Shown here piece by piece: positions 9,502 through 17,890 of a DNA stretch of 64,000 nt. Location of the stretch: NCBI GenBank assembly GCA_045601245.1, contig JAZRZH010000001.1, positions 107,677-171,676 of the forward strand, given 5' to 3'. The first letter of the stretch is position 1; the number at the start of each line of letters is the position of its first letter. A model generated the notes under the pieces. The model worked only from the letters and a program-made list of their open reading frames with translations, was not told where the DNA came from and made no database searches. This DNA is from Cacconaster sp045601245 (GTDB lineage Bacteria; Bacteroidota; Bacteroidia; Bacteroidales; UBA932). The position numbers were made by a program, and so were the translations under genes.

Positions 9502-9954
9502 TTATCCGAGGAGCTTCTCGGCAAGGGCCGTGTAGTCGCAAGGACGCATCCTGGTGGCGTCGAACTGCTCTTTCGGCCAGATCTCAATCATATAACCGGA
9601 TCCGAAGAACACCACTTCCATACCAGGAACGATTCCGAGTCCTTCGGCAAGGTTCTTCGGGATACTAATCCTGCCGATTTTGCCATCGGGCTCAACGGGG
9701 GCGGCGCCCCTGTTGTATTCCCTCCAGAAGGCAGCGTGCTCCCTGTTGAACATGTTCAACCTGGAGCGCACTTCCTCTGAACTGACATCCCACTCGGAGC
9801 GGGAGTACATTTCGAGGCAGGACGAATACAGAGAAGGCTTGATGATAAACTTGAGTTCATCATCGGGGCCGAAAAGGGCCTTGAAGGCGCTCGGGAAGAC
9901 AACTCTTCCCTTGTCGTCGACTTTCGCCCTGTATTCTCCGTAAAAACCTGCCAT
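9502..9954 (-). CDS. mraZ: Transcriptional regulator MraZ
   Basis: MraZ is an AbrB-fold DNA-binding protein that in other bacteria binds repeats upstream of its own operon and regulates the dcw cluster. The 150-residue protein has two SpoVT/AbrB-like halves. The first opens with FYGEYRAKVDDKGRVVFPSAF and the second contains GKIGRISIPKNLAEGLGI, each with the conserved DxKGR-type turn or its variant. It is the first gene of the operon and is preceded by a good promoter at 9986-10019. I did not find clear tandem MraZ-box repeats in the 170 bases upstream. Confidence 0.95.
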   Translation of the reverse strand: MAGFYGEYRAKVDDKGRVVFPSAFKALFGPDDELKFIIKPSLYSSCLEMYSRSEWDVSSEEVRSRLNMFNREHAAFWREYNRGAAPVEPDGKIGRISIPKNLAEGLGIVPGMEVVFFGSGYMIEIWPKEQFDATRMRPCDYTALAEKLLG

Positions 9955-9985
9955 CTGATATAGTGGTGTTAGTGATGTGTGGATG

Positions 9986-10019
9986 CAAAGTTATGAATAC
10001 TTTTCCACTTTATTCCAAA
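9986..10019 (-). promoter_or_regulatory. Predicted promoter of the dcw operon (mraZ)
   Basis: On the minus strand TAACTTTG (9986-9993) matches the Bacteroidota -7 box TAnnTTTG. A TTTG -33 element lies at 10016-10019, 22 nt upstream. The box is 31 nt before the mraZ start. The rest of the 172-base gap (9955-10126) is AT-rich; no plus-strand promoter for the DUF4252 gene could be assigned. Confidence 0.7.
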
Positions 10020-10126
10020 TATTTCCAATTTTTTACACAATTTTTTCAACAACCCTTCCAACCGGCATTTTGGCAAGATTTTCGCTATGCAGATTCACAA
10101 CATCAGATAATCAAAAACTATAAATA

Positions 10127-10609
10127 ATGAAGAGATTTATTCTGTCACTTGCAGCACTTGTGGTCTGTGCATCATCGTTCGCCCAGAGCGGCCGCGATTT
10201 CTACAACAAATACTCGGATGAGCCTGGCGTGAACGCAGTGTTTGTGTCTCCGGCGCTTTTCCGTATGCTCGGCCATATCCCGGACAGCGTGCTCGGCGAG
10301 GATTACAGATATTTGAGGCCGATAGTCAAGTCGCTGACGGGAATGTACATCCTCAGCAGTGACAATCCGTCAGTCAATGGCAGAATGTACCGCGATATCA
10401 CCAAGCACCTCAAGAATAATAAGTTCGAGTTGTTGATGGAGGCGAAGGACAATGGCGGCGTCGTCCGCATCTATACCCTCGGCGACGAGGAGACGGTCAC
10501 CAATTTTGTGCTTTATGACGACAGTGCTTACGAGAGCAATTATATCTGCATAGACGGGGTGATGCCGCGCAAGGCCATCGAGGAGGCCGTTGCGGCAGGA
10601 ATGAAGTAG
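10127..10609 (+). CDS. DUF4252-like exported protein
   Basis: This 160-residue protein has a clear signal peptide (MKRFILSLAALVVCASSFAQ, cleavage after SFAQ). The mature part begins SGRDFYNKYSDEPGVNAVFVSP, resembling the Bacteroidota DUF4252 family of small periplasmic or surface proteins. Several family members are encoded beside ECF sigma factors, but none is present here. The gene is monocistronic: divergent from mraZ and convergent with the methyltransferase that ends 3 nt after it. The function is unknown. Confidence 0.8.
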   Translation: MKRFILSLAALVVCASSFAQSGRDFYNKYSDEPGVNAVFVSPALFRMLGHIPDSVLGEDYRYLRPIVKSLTGMYILSSDNPSVNGRMYRDITKHLKNNKFELLMEAKDNGGVVRIYTLGDEETVTNFVLYDDSAYESNYICIDGVMPRKAIEEAVAAGMK

Positions 10610-10612
10610 GCC

Positions 10613-11260
10613 TTATCTGACGCGGATTATGTTCCAGCCGTCCCGAAGCGGGAGGATGAAATTCTCCAGGCGCGGGTCGGCTTTTACTTTGTCGTTGAAT
10701 GAGATGATGCCCTGTGTCTGGGCATCGCCCTTAGGATGCTCCTCGAAGACCTTGCCGTCCCAGAGGACATTGTCGGCAATGATCCAGGTCCCGGAATGCA
10801 CCAGCGGACAACTGTTGCCACCATCCATAATGAGTTTCAAATAGTCCGGATATTCGCGCTTGTTGGCGTCGATATAAATGAGGTCGTAGGTCTCTTCGAG
10901 AGTCGGTAACACTGCTTTGGAGTCGCCGATTATCAAACGGATGCGGTCATCAACTCCCGCGCGCCGATAGCCTTCTCGGATGAGGTCCTCAAGTTCGTCG
11001 TTGATTTCCACGGCATCGAGGCGTGCGCCTTCCGGCAGGGAGGAGGCAAGGCATATCGATGAGTATCCGGTGAATGTCCCGAGTTCCAGCACACGCATCG
11101 GATTGAGCATCGCGGAGATGGCCTCAAGCAGTTTCCCCACTTCGAAACCGGCGAGCATTCTCGGATAGTTTGTGCGCAGATGTGTCTGGCGGTCTATCCA
11201 GTCCAGCACTTCGCTGCGCGGCGTCGAATGGGATTCGATATATTTTTCCAGGTTATTCAT
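10613..11260 (-). CDS. SAM-dependent O-methyltransferase (COG4122 / methyltransferase family 3)
   Basis: The 215-residue protein matches the catechol/caffeoyl-CoA O-methyltransferase-like family: the SAM-binding motif VLELGTFTGYSSICLA, the acidic DAVEINDEL strand, and the metal/substrate region DLIYIDANKREYPDYL followed by IADNVLWDGKV. The natural substrate cannot be read from sequence. I use the ATG at 11260; a TTG two codons upstream (11266) is also in frame. A -7 box at 11274-11281 fixes the transcript start close to this ATG. Confidence 0.9.
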   Translation of the reverse strand: MNNLEKYIESHSTPRSEVLDWIDRQTHLRTNYPRMLAGFEVGKLLEAISAMLNPMRVLELGTFTGYSSICLASSLPEGARLDAVEINDELEDLIREGYRRAGVDDRIRLIIGDSKAVLPTLEETYDLIYIDANKREYPDYLKLIMDGGNSCPLVHSGTWIIADNVLWDGKVFEEHPKGDAQTQGIISFNDKVKADPRLENFILPLRDGWNIIRVR

Positions 11261-11273
11261 ATTCAAAGTGCCG

Positions 11274-11281
11274 CAAAGTTA
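11274..11281 (-). promoter_or_regulatory. Predicted -7 box for the O-methyltransferase
   Basis: TAACTTTG on the minus strand matches TAnnTTTG and lies 13 nt before the ATG at 11260. It is only 12 nt from the divergent dnaX box, so the two promoters overlap back to back. Confidence 0.6.
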
Positions 11282-11293
11282 CCAAAATATTCG

Positions 11294-11301
11294 TACTTTT
11301 G
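11294..11301 (+). promoter_or_regulatory. Predicted -7 box for dnaX, almost leaderless
   Basis: TACTTTTG matches TAnnTTTG and ends 6 nt before the dnaX ATG at 11308, so the transcript would begin within about three bases of the start codon. No clear -33 TTTG is visible at the usual spacing. Confidence 0.6.
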
Positions 11302-11307
11302 TGGAAT

Positions 11308-13041
11308 ATGGGACAGTTTATAGTATCAGCACGCAAGTACAGGCCAAACAGCTTCGAAACGCTTATAGGCCAGGAAAATATCGCCAGAACCCTCAAGAAT
11401 TCGATCATAAGGGACCAACTGGCTCATGCCTATCTGTTCTGCGGTCCTCGCGGCGTGGGCAAGACCAGTGCGGCACGCATATTCGCGAAGATGATCAATT
11501 GCTCCAATCCGTCAGCGGATATGGAACCCTGCGGTGAATGTGAGAGCTGCCGTTCTTTTGCCGAAGGCAGGTCATACAGCATCCATGAACTGGATGCCGC
11601 ATCCAACAATTCCGTCGAGGATATAAGGGCTCTGACCGACAAGGTGCGCATACCGCCACAGGTGGGAAAGTACAGCGTATATATCATCGACGAGGTCCAT
11701 ATGCTCTCCCAGGCTGCTTTCAATGCTTTTCTCAAGACGCTTGAGGAACCGCCTGCACACGCTATTTTCATTTTGGCCACAACGGAGAAACACAAGATCC
11801 TCCCTACCATCCTGTCCCGCTGTCAGACTTACGATTTCAACCGCATCGGTATTGAGGATATAGTCCGCAATTTGCGTGATATTGCCGCAAAAGAGGGGAT
11901 AACCATCAGCGAGGATGCGATGCATATCATCGCTCAGAAGGCCGATGGCGCGATGCGCGATGCCCTGACACTTTTTGACCAGACGGTGGCGTTCTGTGGC
12001 AGGGAGATTACTTACGACCAGGTAGTACGCAATCTCAACGTCTTGGACTATGCTTACTATTTCCGTATGACTGACAATTTCCTGCAGGGGGATTTTCCGT
12101 CAGCATTGCTTACTTTTGATGAAATCCTTTCTCGCGGCTTCAACGCGCTTCATTTCATATCCGGGCTCAGCACACACTTCCGGGACTTGATCGTATGCCG
12201 CAGCGGCGCATCGCAGTCCCTGCTCGAGATAGCACCTACGGTGGCTCAGCAATATTTTGATACAGCGCAGAAATGCCCGACCGATTTTCTATTCGAAGCG
12301 TTAAGTATCACTTCGACATGCGAGTCGCAATACAAGCAGAGCGGTAATCCGCGTCTGCTCATCGAGTTTGCACTGATGAAACTCTGTCGCATTGTCCCGG
12401 CCGCTGCAGCGGCATTCTCCGCAACAGGAGGACAGGCGGTGGCGTCGGCTCCAGTCGTGGCGCCGGCTCCGGTAAATCCGGCTCCGGCTGCCGTCCAGCC
12501 CGCATCAGCCCCAGAACAGACCCTACCGCCTGTTCCACGGCCAGCTCCTGCTCCAAAACAAGCGGCCAAGGCTCCGTTGGGCAGTATGTCCATAAAGGAT
12601 ATTATGCAGGATGTCAGTCGCCCGGCTGCAGTTCCGTCCGTTTCCTGTGCAGATGCTGCGAATAACTCTGCCGCTGCCCCTGTGACCATTGAAGCCGTAT
12701 TGGCGGTGTGGCCACAACTGGCGGAAAACGAATCCGCTCCGAATCTCAAGGCAACTCTCACTACTTTGAAGCCCACCCTTGATGGAAATGATATCCATTT
12801 TGAAGTCAAAAATTTCGCCCAGAGGGACTGGATTGAGAAGAATCGTCGCATGAAGCTTGAGGATATCCTGCGCAGGGCCCTCTCCAATAACAGCGTAAGA
12901 CTGATAGTGGATGTTGCACCGGTTGAGGCGGATGGTTCGGCCAGGAAACTCTATATGCCAATGGATAAGGATGAATATCTTGCTGGAAACTCACCCGAAT
13001 ACCGTAATCTCAAGACAGATTTTGAACTCGAGGTCAAATAA
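11308..13041 (+). CDS. dnaX: DNA polymerase III subunit gamma/tau
   Basis: This is the clamp-loader ATPase of the replicative polymerase. The 577-residue protein starts MGQFIVSARKYRPNSF and has Walker A GPRGVGKTS (about residues 46-54). A four-cysteine zinc module follows (C65, C75, C78, C81), then Walker B YIIDEVHML, the LKTLEEPP sensor region and LATTEKHKILPTILSRCQ. A Pro/Ala-rich linker (about 390-490) leads to a tau-type C-terminal domain. I reject the longer open frame from 11170, because the -7 box at 11294-11301 lies inside that extension. No slippery frameshift signal for a separate gamma form was recognised. Confidence 0.97.
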   Translation: MGQFIVSARKYRPNSFETLIGQENIARTLKNSIIRDQLAHAYLFCGPRGVGKTSAARIFAKMINCSNPSADMEPCGECESCRSFAEGRSYSIHELDAASNNSVEDIRALTDKVRIPPQVGKYSVYIIDEVHMLSQAAFNAFLKTLEEPPAHAIFILATTEKHKILPTILSRCQTYDFNRIGIEDIVRNLRDIAAKEGITISEDAMHIIAQKADGAMRDALTLFDQTVAFCGREITYDQVVRNLNVLDYAYYFRMTDNFLQGDFPSALLTFDEILSRGFNALHFISGLSTHFRDLIVCRSGASQSLLEIAPTVAQQYFDTAQKCPTDFLFEALSITSTCESQYKQSGNPRLLIEFALMKLCRIVPAAAAAFSATGGQAVASAPVVAPAPVNPAPAAVQPASAPEQTLPPVPRPAPAPKQAAKAPLGSMSIKDIMQDVSRPAAVPSVSCADAANNSAAAPVTIEAVLAVWPQLAENESAPNLKATLTTLKPTLDGNDIHFEVKNFAQRDWIEKNRRMKLEDILRRALSNNSVRLIVDVAPVEADGSARKLYMPMDKDEYLAGNSPEYRNLKTDFELEVK

Positions 13042-13056
13042 CCCGACATTAATGAT

Positions 13057-13815
13057 ATGAAACTTTATTGCACCGACATAATCAAGAAATATGGCAAACG
13101 TACTGTCGTAAAGGGCGTTTCCATTGAAGTTGAACAGGGTGAGATCGTGGGTCTTCTCGGTCCGAACGGCGCCGGCAAGACCACGTCTTTCTATATGATC
13201 ACCGGACTGATCAAGCCGAATTCCGGCAAAATTTTCCTTGATGACGAGGAGATAACAAAACTTCCTATGTACCGCAGGGCTCAGAAGGGTGTGGGCTATC
13301 TTGCGCAGGAGGCTTCAGTATTCAGGACGATGAGCGTAGAGGACAACATCCTATCTGTGATGGAGATGGCGGGATTTGACCGGGAATACAGGCAAAAGAG
13401 GCTTGAGGAACTGATTGATGAGTTCGGTCTTCATAAGGTACGCAGGAGTCAGGGAGTACAGCTGTCCGGTGGAGAACGGCGCCGCTGTGAGATTGCACGC
13501 GCTCTGGCCATCAATCCGAAGTTCATACTGCTAGACGAGCCTTTCGCCGGTGTCGACCCTATTGCAGTGGAGGATATCCAGCATATCATCGCCAAACTCA
13601 AGACCAAGAATATCGGTATCATAATTACCGACCACAACGTACACGAGACGCTTGCCATCACCGACCGTGCATATCTGCTGTATGAAGGTTCCATCCTCGA
13701 GAGCGGTACAGCCGAGCAGCTGGCCAACAATCCGGAGGTCCGCAAAAAGTATCTCGGACAGAACTTCGAACTCCGCAAAGCCGTCCTTCGCGAGCGTCCG
13801 GAAGATATTCAGTAA
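13057..13815 (+). CDS. lptB: LPS export ABC transporter ATP-binding protein LptB
   Basis: LptB powers extraction of lipopolysaccharide from the inner membrane with LptFG. The 252-residue protein has Walker A GPNGAGKTT (35-43), a Q-loop at GYLAQEASVF, signature LSGGERRRCEIARAL, Walker B ILLDEPFAGVDP and the H-loop at ITDHNVHETL. The GYLAQEASVFR and DEPFAGVDP segments are characteristic of LptB rather than of other branched-chain-type ATPases. It lies 15 nt after dnaX and is probably co-transcribed. lptFG are not in the window. Confidence 0.95.
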   Translation: MKLYCTDIIKKYGKRTVVKGVSIEVEQGEIVGLLGPNGAGKTTSFYMITGLIKPNSGKIFLDDEEITKLPMYRRAQKGVGYLAQEASVFRTMSVEDNILSVMEMAGFDREYRQKRLEELIDEFGLHKVRRSQGVQLSGGERRRCEIARALAINPKFILLDEPFAGVDPIAVEDIQHIIAKLKTKNIGIIITDHNVHETLAITDRAYLLYEGSILESGTAEQLANNPEVRKKYLGQNFELRKAVLRERPEDIQ

Positions 13816-13839
13816 TTCCTGATCAGCCGGAACCTCAAT

Positions 13840-14070
13840 TCAGTCTTTCTTATAGAAGTCGCAGCCTTCGCACCCGCCCTCGGGGCAGGCGCCTTTGCGC
13901 CAGCGGCGCATTTCTTCGGTTCGGGCGCAGTTTATGCCCTGTCTGCGTAGTTCCTGATTGTGGGAGATTTCCCCATCGGGGAATTTCCCGTCCTTGAGGA
14001 CAATAATCGAAATGGCCATCGCAGCAATGCAGATGGCCACTATTATCGTTGCTGTGATCAGCAGCTTCAT
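13840..14070 (-). CDS. Small single-pass membrane protein with C-terminal cysteines
   Basis: This 76-residue protein has one N-terminal hydrophobic helix (about residues 4-25). A polar segment contains ISHNQELRRQGINCARTEE, followed by a cysteine-rich tail with C62, C67 and C70. Similar short proteins with a helix and a 'LRxxGIxCA' segment occur widely in Bacteroidales, but I know of no assigned function. The cysteine spacing might bind a metal; this is inference. It follows nadE by 4 nt and is the last gene of the engB-prs-nadE transcript. Confidence 0.7.
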   Translation of the reverse strand: MKLLITATIIVAICIAAMAISIIVLKDGKFPDGEISHNQELRRQGINCARTEEMRRWRKGACPEGGCEGCDFYKKD

Positions 14071-14074
14071 CGAA

Positions 14075-14920
14075 TCAGATGCATTTATATGGCGGGACGA
14101 TCGGATGATCTCCTACGGTGAGCACCGGCGGAATCTGGATTGTCTTGAACGATGACGCCCCCTTGAGGCGGACTATACGTGCTACGATCTCCTTGTCAGC
14201 GCCTTCGGCAATGAGTCCTTCAGCACTGCGGCCCTCTTCGTGAAGGGCGTGGAGTATAGGGTCGAGAACATCGTAAGGAGGGAGGGAGTCGGTGTCCTTC
14301 TGGTCCGGACGGAGTTCGGCGGAAGGAGCCTTGGTGATGGTGGATTCGGGGATTATCACGCGGCCCGCGCGTGTGTTGACGTCCCTTGCGAGTTCGTAAA
14401 CCTGGAGCTTGTAGAGGTCGGCGATGACCATCATTGCGCCGCAGAGGTCTCCGTAGAGGGTACCGTATCCCATAAAGAGCTCGCTCTTGTTGGAGGTGTT
14501 GAGAACAAGTGCGTTGAATTTGTTGGAATATGTCATCAGGATGGCCCCGCGGATGCGGGCCTGGAGATTCTCCAGGGCCACGCTCCACTGGCCGTCATTG
14601 AACCACATCCCCAGTTTCTCCATATATCCTGCGTAGATGTCCCCGATAGGGACTATGTCGTAGGATGCGCCGAGATTACGGCAGAGATCCTCCGCATCCT
14701 TGATGGAATGCGATGAGGAGTACTGCGAAGGCATCAGTATGCCGTGTACGTTCTCCACGCCAAGGGCTTCGCAGGCGAGCGGGAATACCAGGCCGGAGTC
14801 TATGCCTCCGGAGAGTCCCAATACCGCCTTTTTCATTCCGCATCCTGCGAAATAATTGCGAATCTTGGAGACGATAAGTTCGTGGACCTGCTCAATGGGG
14901 AGATTCGGTTCGAGTATCAT
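14075..14920 (-). CDS. nadE: Ammonia-dependent NAD(+) synthetase
   Basis: NadE amidates nicotinic acid adenine dinucleotide to NAD+. The 281-residue protein carries the ATP-pyrophosphatase P-loop LGLSGGIDSGLVFPLA near residue 35, LMPSQYSSS, NLQARIRGAILM, LNTSNKSELFMGYGTLYGD and PSAELRPDQKDTDSLPPYD. These are NAD synthetase motifs. It lacks the N-terminal glutaminase (nitrilase) domain of the long form, so ammonia should be the nitrogen donor. It lies 3 nt downstream of prs. Confidence 0.95.
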   Translation of the reverse strand: MILEPNLPIEQVHELIVSKIRNYFAGCGMKKAVLGLSGGIDSGLVFPLACEALGVENVHGILMPSQYSSSHSIKDAEDLCRNLGASYDIVPIGDIYAGYMEKLGMWFNDGQWSVALENLQARIRGAILMTYSNKFNALVLNTSNKSELFMGYGTLYGDLCGAMMVIADLYKLQVYELARDVNTRAGRVIIPESTITKAPSAELRPDQKDTDSLPPYDVLDPILHALHEEGRSAEGLIAEGADKEIVARIVRLKGASSFKTIQIPPVLTVGDHPIVPPYKCI

Positions 14921-14923
14921 TGC

Positions 14924-15883
14924 TTAGCAGATGAAAGATGTGCTGATAGGCTCGAAGTTGTGGACCTTTGTGATGATCTCTGCGAAGAGATCGGCAACGC
15001 TCACGACAACGAACTTGGAAGTGTCCACGCCCTCCTTGAGAGGGATGGAGTCGGTGATGATGAACTGCTCGATGGCGGATTCGGAGATGCGCTTGTAGGC
15101 CTCACCGGAGAGGACAGGGTGGGTGCAGATGGCTCTGACACTCTTCGCGCCCTTCTCCTTGAGCATGTTGGCGCACTTGGTGATGGTGCCTGCGGTATCT
15201 ACCATATCGTCGACGATGACGACATCCTTGCCCTCCACGTCACCGATGGCGGTCATCGAACCGACGACATTCGCTTTTGCGCGGGACTTGTGGCAGATGA
15301 TCAGGGATGCGTCGAGTCTCTTGGCGTATGCGTTGGCCCTCTTCGCGCCACCCATATCCGGGGATGCGATGGCGAGGTCTTCGGACTTGTGTTCCTGGAT
15401 GTATTTGATGAGCAGTGTGCTGGCATAAAGATGGTCAACAGGGATATCGAAGAAGCCCTGGATCTGGTCGGCGTGAAGGTCCATCGTCATTACGCGGTCG
15501 CAGCCGACTGATTCGAGGAGATTGGCAACAACCTTTGCTCCGATCGGGACGCGCGGCTGGTCCTTGCGGTCCTGACGGGCCCATCCGAAATACGGCATCA
15601 CTGCGATGACCTTGTGTGCGGATGCTCTCTTGGCGGCATCGATCATAAGGAGGAGTTCCATAAGATTGTCTGCCGGCGGGAACGTGGACTGTACGATGTA
15701 AACCATCGCACCGCGGACGCTTTCAAGATATGACGGCTCGAATTCGCCGTCGCTGAACTGGAGAAGTTCGGACTTGCCGAGCTCAACACCGAGCGATGCA
15801 GCAATCTTTTCGCCGAGATAACGTGAATTCTTGCAGGCGAATACTTTAAGATTGTGCTTGAGAGGTTGCTGTGTAAAAGCCAT
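14924..15883 (-). CDS. prs: Ribose-phosphate pyrophosphokinase
   Basis: Prs makes PRPP from ribose 5-phosphate and ATP for nucleotide, NAD and amino-acid synthesis. The 319-residue protein has the conserved SDGEFEPSYLESVRG region (the more common form is NIRG-like), the flexible-loop motif MPYFGWARQDRK, the metal-binding MTMDLHADQIQGFFDIPVDH and the PRPP-binding loop VVIVDDMVDTAGTI. It is in line with nadE, which uses a PRPP-derived precursor pathway, and engB precedes it by 23 nt. Confidence 0.96.
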   Translation of the reverse strand: MAFTQQPLKHNLKVFACKNSRYLGEKIAASLGVELGKSELLQFSDGEFEPSYLESVRGAMVYIVQSTFPPADNLMELLLMIDAAKRASAHKVIAVMPYFGWARQDRKDQPRVPIGAKVVANLLESVGCDRVMTMDLHADQIQGFFDIPVDHLYASTLLIKYIQEHKSEDLAIASPDMGGAKRANAYAKRLDASLIICHKSRAKANVVGSMTAIGDVEGKDVVIVDDMVDTAGTITKCANMLKEKGAKSVRAICTHPVLSGEAYKRISESAIEQFIITDSIPLKEGVDTSKFVVVSVADLFAEIITKVHNFEPISTSFIC

Positions 15884-15906
15884 GACAGATAGTGTTGTAT
15901 TGTTTA

Positions 15907-16554
15907 TTATTGTAGTGGTTTCTGTGTTTTCGCGGTCCGTGATTCCGTTCCTGCCGGTTCGAGGCTTCCGAGCACCTCGCCGATGTAGCCGAGTATCTCT
16001 TCGCGGCCGGTCTTGTCCTTGGATGAGCTGACAAACACCGGCGGCAGTTCCTCCCAGTATTCGAGGAGGGCCTTGTTGTTCTTCTCCACCTGCGCCGCAA
16101 GCGCATTGGAGCCGGATTTGTCACCTTTGGTATAAATAATCGAGAACGGAATGCCCTCTTCACCGAGCATTATCAGGAAATCGAGGTCGATCTTCTGCAG
16201 GTCGTGGCGGGAATCCAGCAGCACGAAAAGGAGGACCATTTCCTCGGACCCCTTCACATATCCGTTGATGATGCGTGAGAGTTTTTCGCGGCCTTTGTGC
16301 CCCATCCTTGCGTAGCCGTAGCCCGGCAGGTCGACGAGATACCATTTGTCATTGATCAGGAAATGGTTCACGACCTGCGTCTTGCCCGGCGTGGCTGACG
16401 TGTGGGCCAGTCCGGGGTTGTTGCAGAGGCAGTTGATGAGGGATGACTTGCCGACATTGGACCTTCCGATGAAGGCGAATTCGGGATAACGGGCCTGAGG
16501 CCGGTCTTCCAGCCGCTCGCTGCTTCCTGCAAATACCGCCTGTTTGATTGTCAT
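15907..16554 (-). CDS. engB: Ribosome biogenesis GTPase EngB (YsxC/YihA)
   Basis: This GTPase is required for large-subunit assembly. It has 215 residues with G1 GRSNVGKSSLIN, G2 around HTSATPGKTQ, G3 DLPGYGYA, G4 TKGDK (in place of the usual TKxD) and G5 SSSKDKTG. The motif order and length fit EngB. It is the first gene of a four-gene transcript (engB-prs-nadE-small membrane protein), with a -7 box 23 nt upstream. Confidence 0.95.
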   Translation of the reverse strand: MTIKQAVFAGSSERLEDRPQARYPEFAFIGRSNVGKSSLINCLCNNPGLAHTSATPGKTQVVNHFLINDKWYLVDLPGYGYARMGHKGREKLSRIINGYVKGSEEMVLLFVLLDSRHDLQKIDLDFLIMLGEEGIPFSIIYTKGDKSGSNALAAQVEKNNKALLEYWEELPPVFVSSSKDKTGREEILGYIGEVLGSLEPAGTESRTAKTQKPLQ

Positions 16555-16577
16555 CGGTGCATTCGGTTTAATGAATG

Positions 16578-16585
16578 CAAATTTA
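16578..16585 (-). promoter_or_regulatory. Predicted -7 box for engB
   Basis: TAAATTTG on the minus strand is a full match to TAnnTTTG, 23 nt before the engB ATG. No convincing -33 element was seen. Confidence 0.55.
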
Positions 16586-16627
16586 GAAAAAATGCGTCAA
16601 ACGGGAGCAACGGAAATGACAAGAAAT

Positions 16628-16651
16628 GCACAATATATTTACATATTGTGC
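16628..16651. repeat. Perfect 9-bp inverted repeat between the GATE transporter gene and engB
   Basis: GCACAATAT (16628-16636) and ATATTGTGC (16643-16651) are separated by six bases. It lies 19 nt after the transporter stop codon and about 40 nt upstream of the engB promoter box, both on the minus strand. It may be the terminator of the transporter operon or an operator; the tract after it on the minus strand is only weakly T-rich. Confidence 0.45.
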
Positions 16652-16670
16652 GGGCGTTTCAGGGACAGTA

Positions 16671-17888
16671 TCAGATTAGGCTGACAAGAACGTAGAGCCA
16701 GTGTGCGATGAATGCCGCTCCGATGCCGCCGATGGTGTGCGCGAGGATGGCCTTCGGGGTCAGTTCACGGTAACCGAGGGAGTCTAGCATTGCGGTGTGG
16801 GTGCTGAGATATCCGCTCCAGCACATTCCGATTGCGGTGAATACTGCGATTGCGTTGCCGTCGGCCCAGCCCTGGGCCACGAAGTCAGGCACGAGTCCCA
16901 ATGCCGCGCCTACTGCACCGAGGGCGGTGATTGGGAATGCCACCAGGTGCGGGTCCTTGAAGCCGAAGAGCCAGTCGAAGATGAAGTTTATCTTGCCTGC
17001 GGCCCACGGGAGAAGCTCGGTGCCCTCATAGGCAGCGCCGGTATATGCTCCGGTAGCTGAAGGGCCGAAAGTAAGGATCATCACGAACGTGGAGATGATC
17101 AGGACGCCGGGGATGATGGACATTCCCGTCTCCACACCGCTCCTGCCTCCGTCAAGCAGGGCGTTGAGGATGCGGATGAACAGCGGCTGCTTTGCCGCGG
17201 CGCTCTCCGTGCTGTCGGTTCCGTCAGCGGCGGAGGACTTGACGGATGCCGCTACCTTCGCCTCTCTCTCCTCGCGGTCGATGGCTGCCTCCACGGACTC
17301 GACGGCGGCATAGACCGCCTCCTCATCCTTGTATTTCGGGTATGCCTTGATAATAAATCTCTGCATCAGTCTGGTGGAGATGATGCATCCGCAAAAGGCT
17401 CCGGCAAAGCCGATGATCGGCTCCTTGTAGAATCCCTGGCCTATCATGAAGATGATTACAAGCAGACCCATTCCGAATGCCGTGCCGAAGTTTGTGAGCG
17501 AGATGTACTGGAATTTCTTGAAGTATTTTGCGAATTTGTTGTCCCTTGCGAGCGTTATGATGGCGGGATTGTCCGAAAGGAAAGTCAGGACCGCTCCGAG
17601 GGAAGCTACGCCGGGAAGGTGGAAGAGCGGCTTCATCAGCGGGCGGATGAGTTTCTCGATGAGGTCCGCTACGCCGAATTCGACGAATATCTTGCCGAGG
17701 GCGCCGGTCAGGACACAGATGGCCATCAGGTAGAAAACTGTATTGATGAGCAGGTCATACGACGTGTGCATCAGGGTGTTGAGCATGTTCGGGAGGCCCA
17801 TCACAATGCCCAGGTATCCGAATATGACAAGGATTACTATAAGGCAGGTGACGCCTTTGGGCCAATGTAGTTTGCTCTTGGGGGACAT
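16671..17888 (-). CDS. Nucleoside-recognition/GATE-domain inner-membrane transporter-like protein
   Basis: A multi-pass membrane protein of 405 residues (from the ATG at 17888) with two Gate/nucleoside-recognition-like halves (SDNPAIITLARDNKF and the later SGVETGMSIIPGVLI). A charged cytoplasmic linker of about 60 residues, rich in E, K and S, separates them. It resembles the Bacteroidota/Clostridia membrane family related to YjiH and spore-maturation-like GATE proteins, whose substrates are unknown. An in-frame ATG at 17921 would add 11 residues but overlap the upstream gene by 31 nt; the ATG at 17888 is 2 nt after that stop. The porin-like partner gene suggests an outer/inner membrane uptake pair. 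Confidence 0.75.
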   Translation of the reverse strand: MSPKSKLHWPKGVTCLIVILVIFGYLGIVMGLPNMLNTLMHTSYDLLINTVFYLMAICVLTGALGKIFVEFGVADLIEKLIRPLMKPLFHLPGVASLGAVLTFLSDNPAIITLARDNKFAKYFKKFQYISLTNFGTAFGMGLLVIIFMIGQGFYKEPIIGFAGAFCGCIISTRLMQRFIIKAYPKYKDEEAVYAAVESVEAAIDREEREAKVAASVKSSAADGTDSTESAAAKQPLFIRILNALLDGGRSGVETGMSIIPGVLIISTFVMILTFGPSATGAYTGAAYEGTELLPWAAGKINFIFDWLFGFKDPHLVAFPITALGAVGAALGLVPDFVAQGWADGNAIAVFTAIGMCWSGYLSTHTAMLDSLGYRELTPKAILAHTIGGIGAAFIAHWLYVLVSLI

Positions 17889-17890
17889 TG

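Noticed and set aside
11170..11307. 46-residue extension of dnaX
   Set aside because: The -7 promoter box at 11294-11301 and a divergent gene's coding sequence lie inside it.
12421..12580. Tandem repeats in the Pro/Ala linker of dnaX
   Set aside because: Low-complexity linkers of this kind are normal between the ATPase and tau domains.
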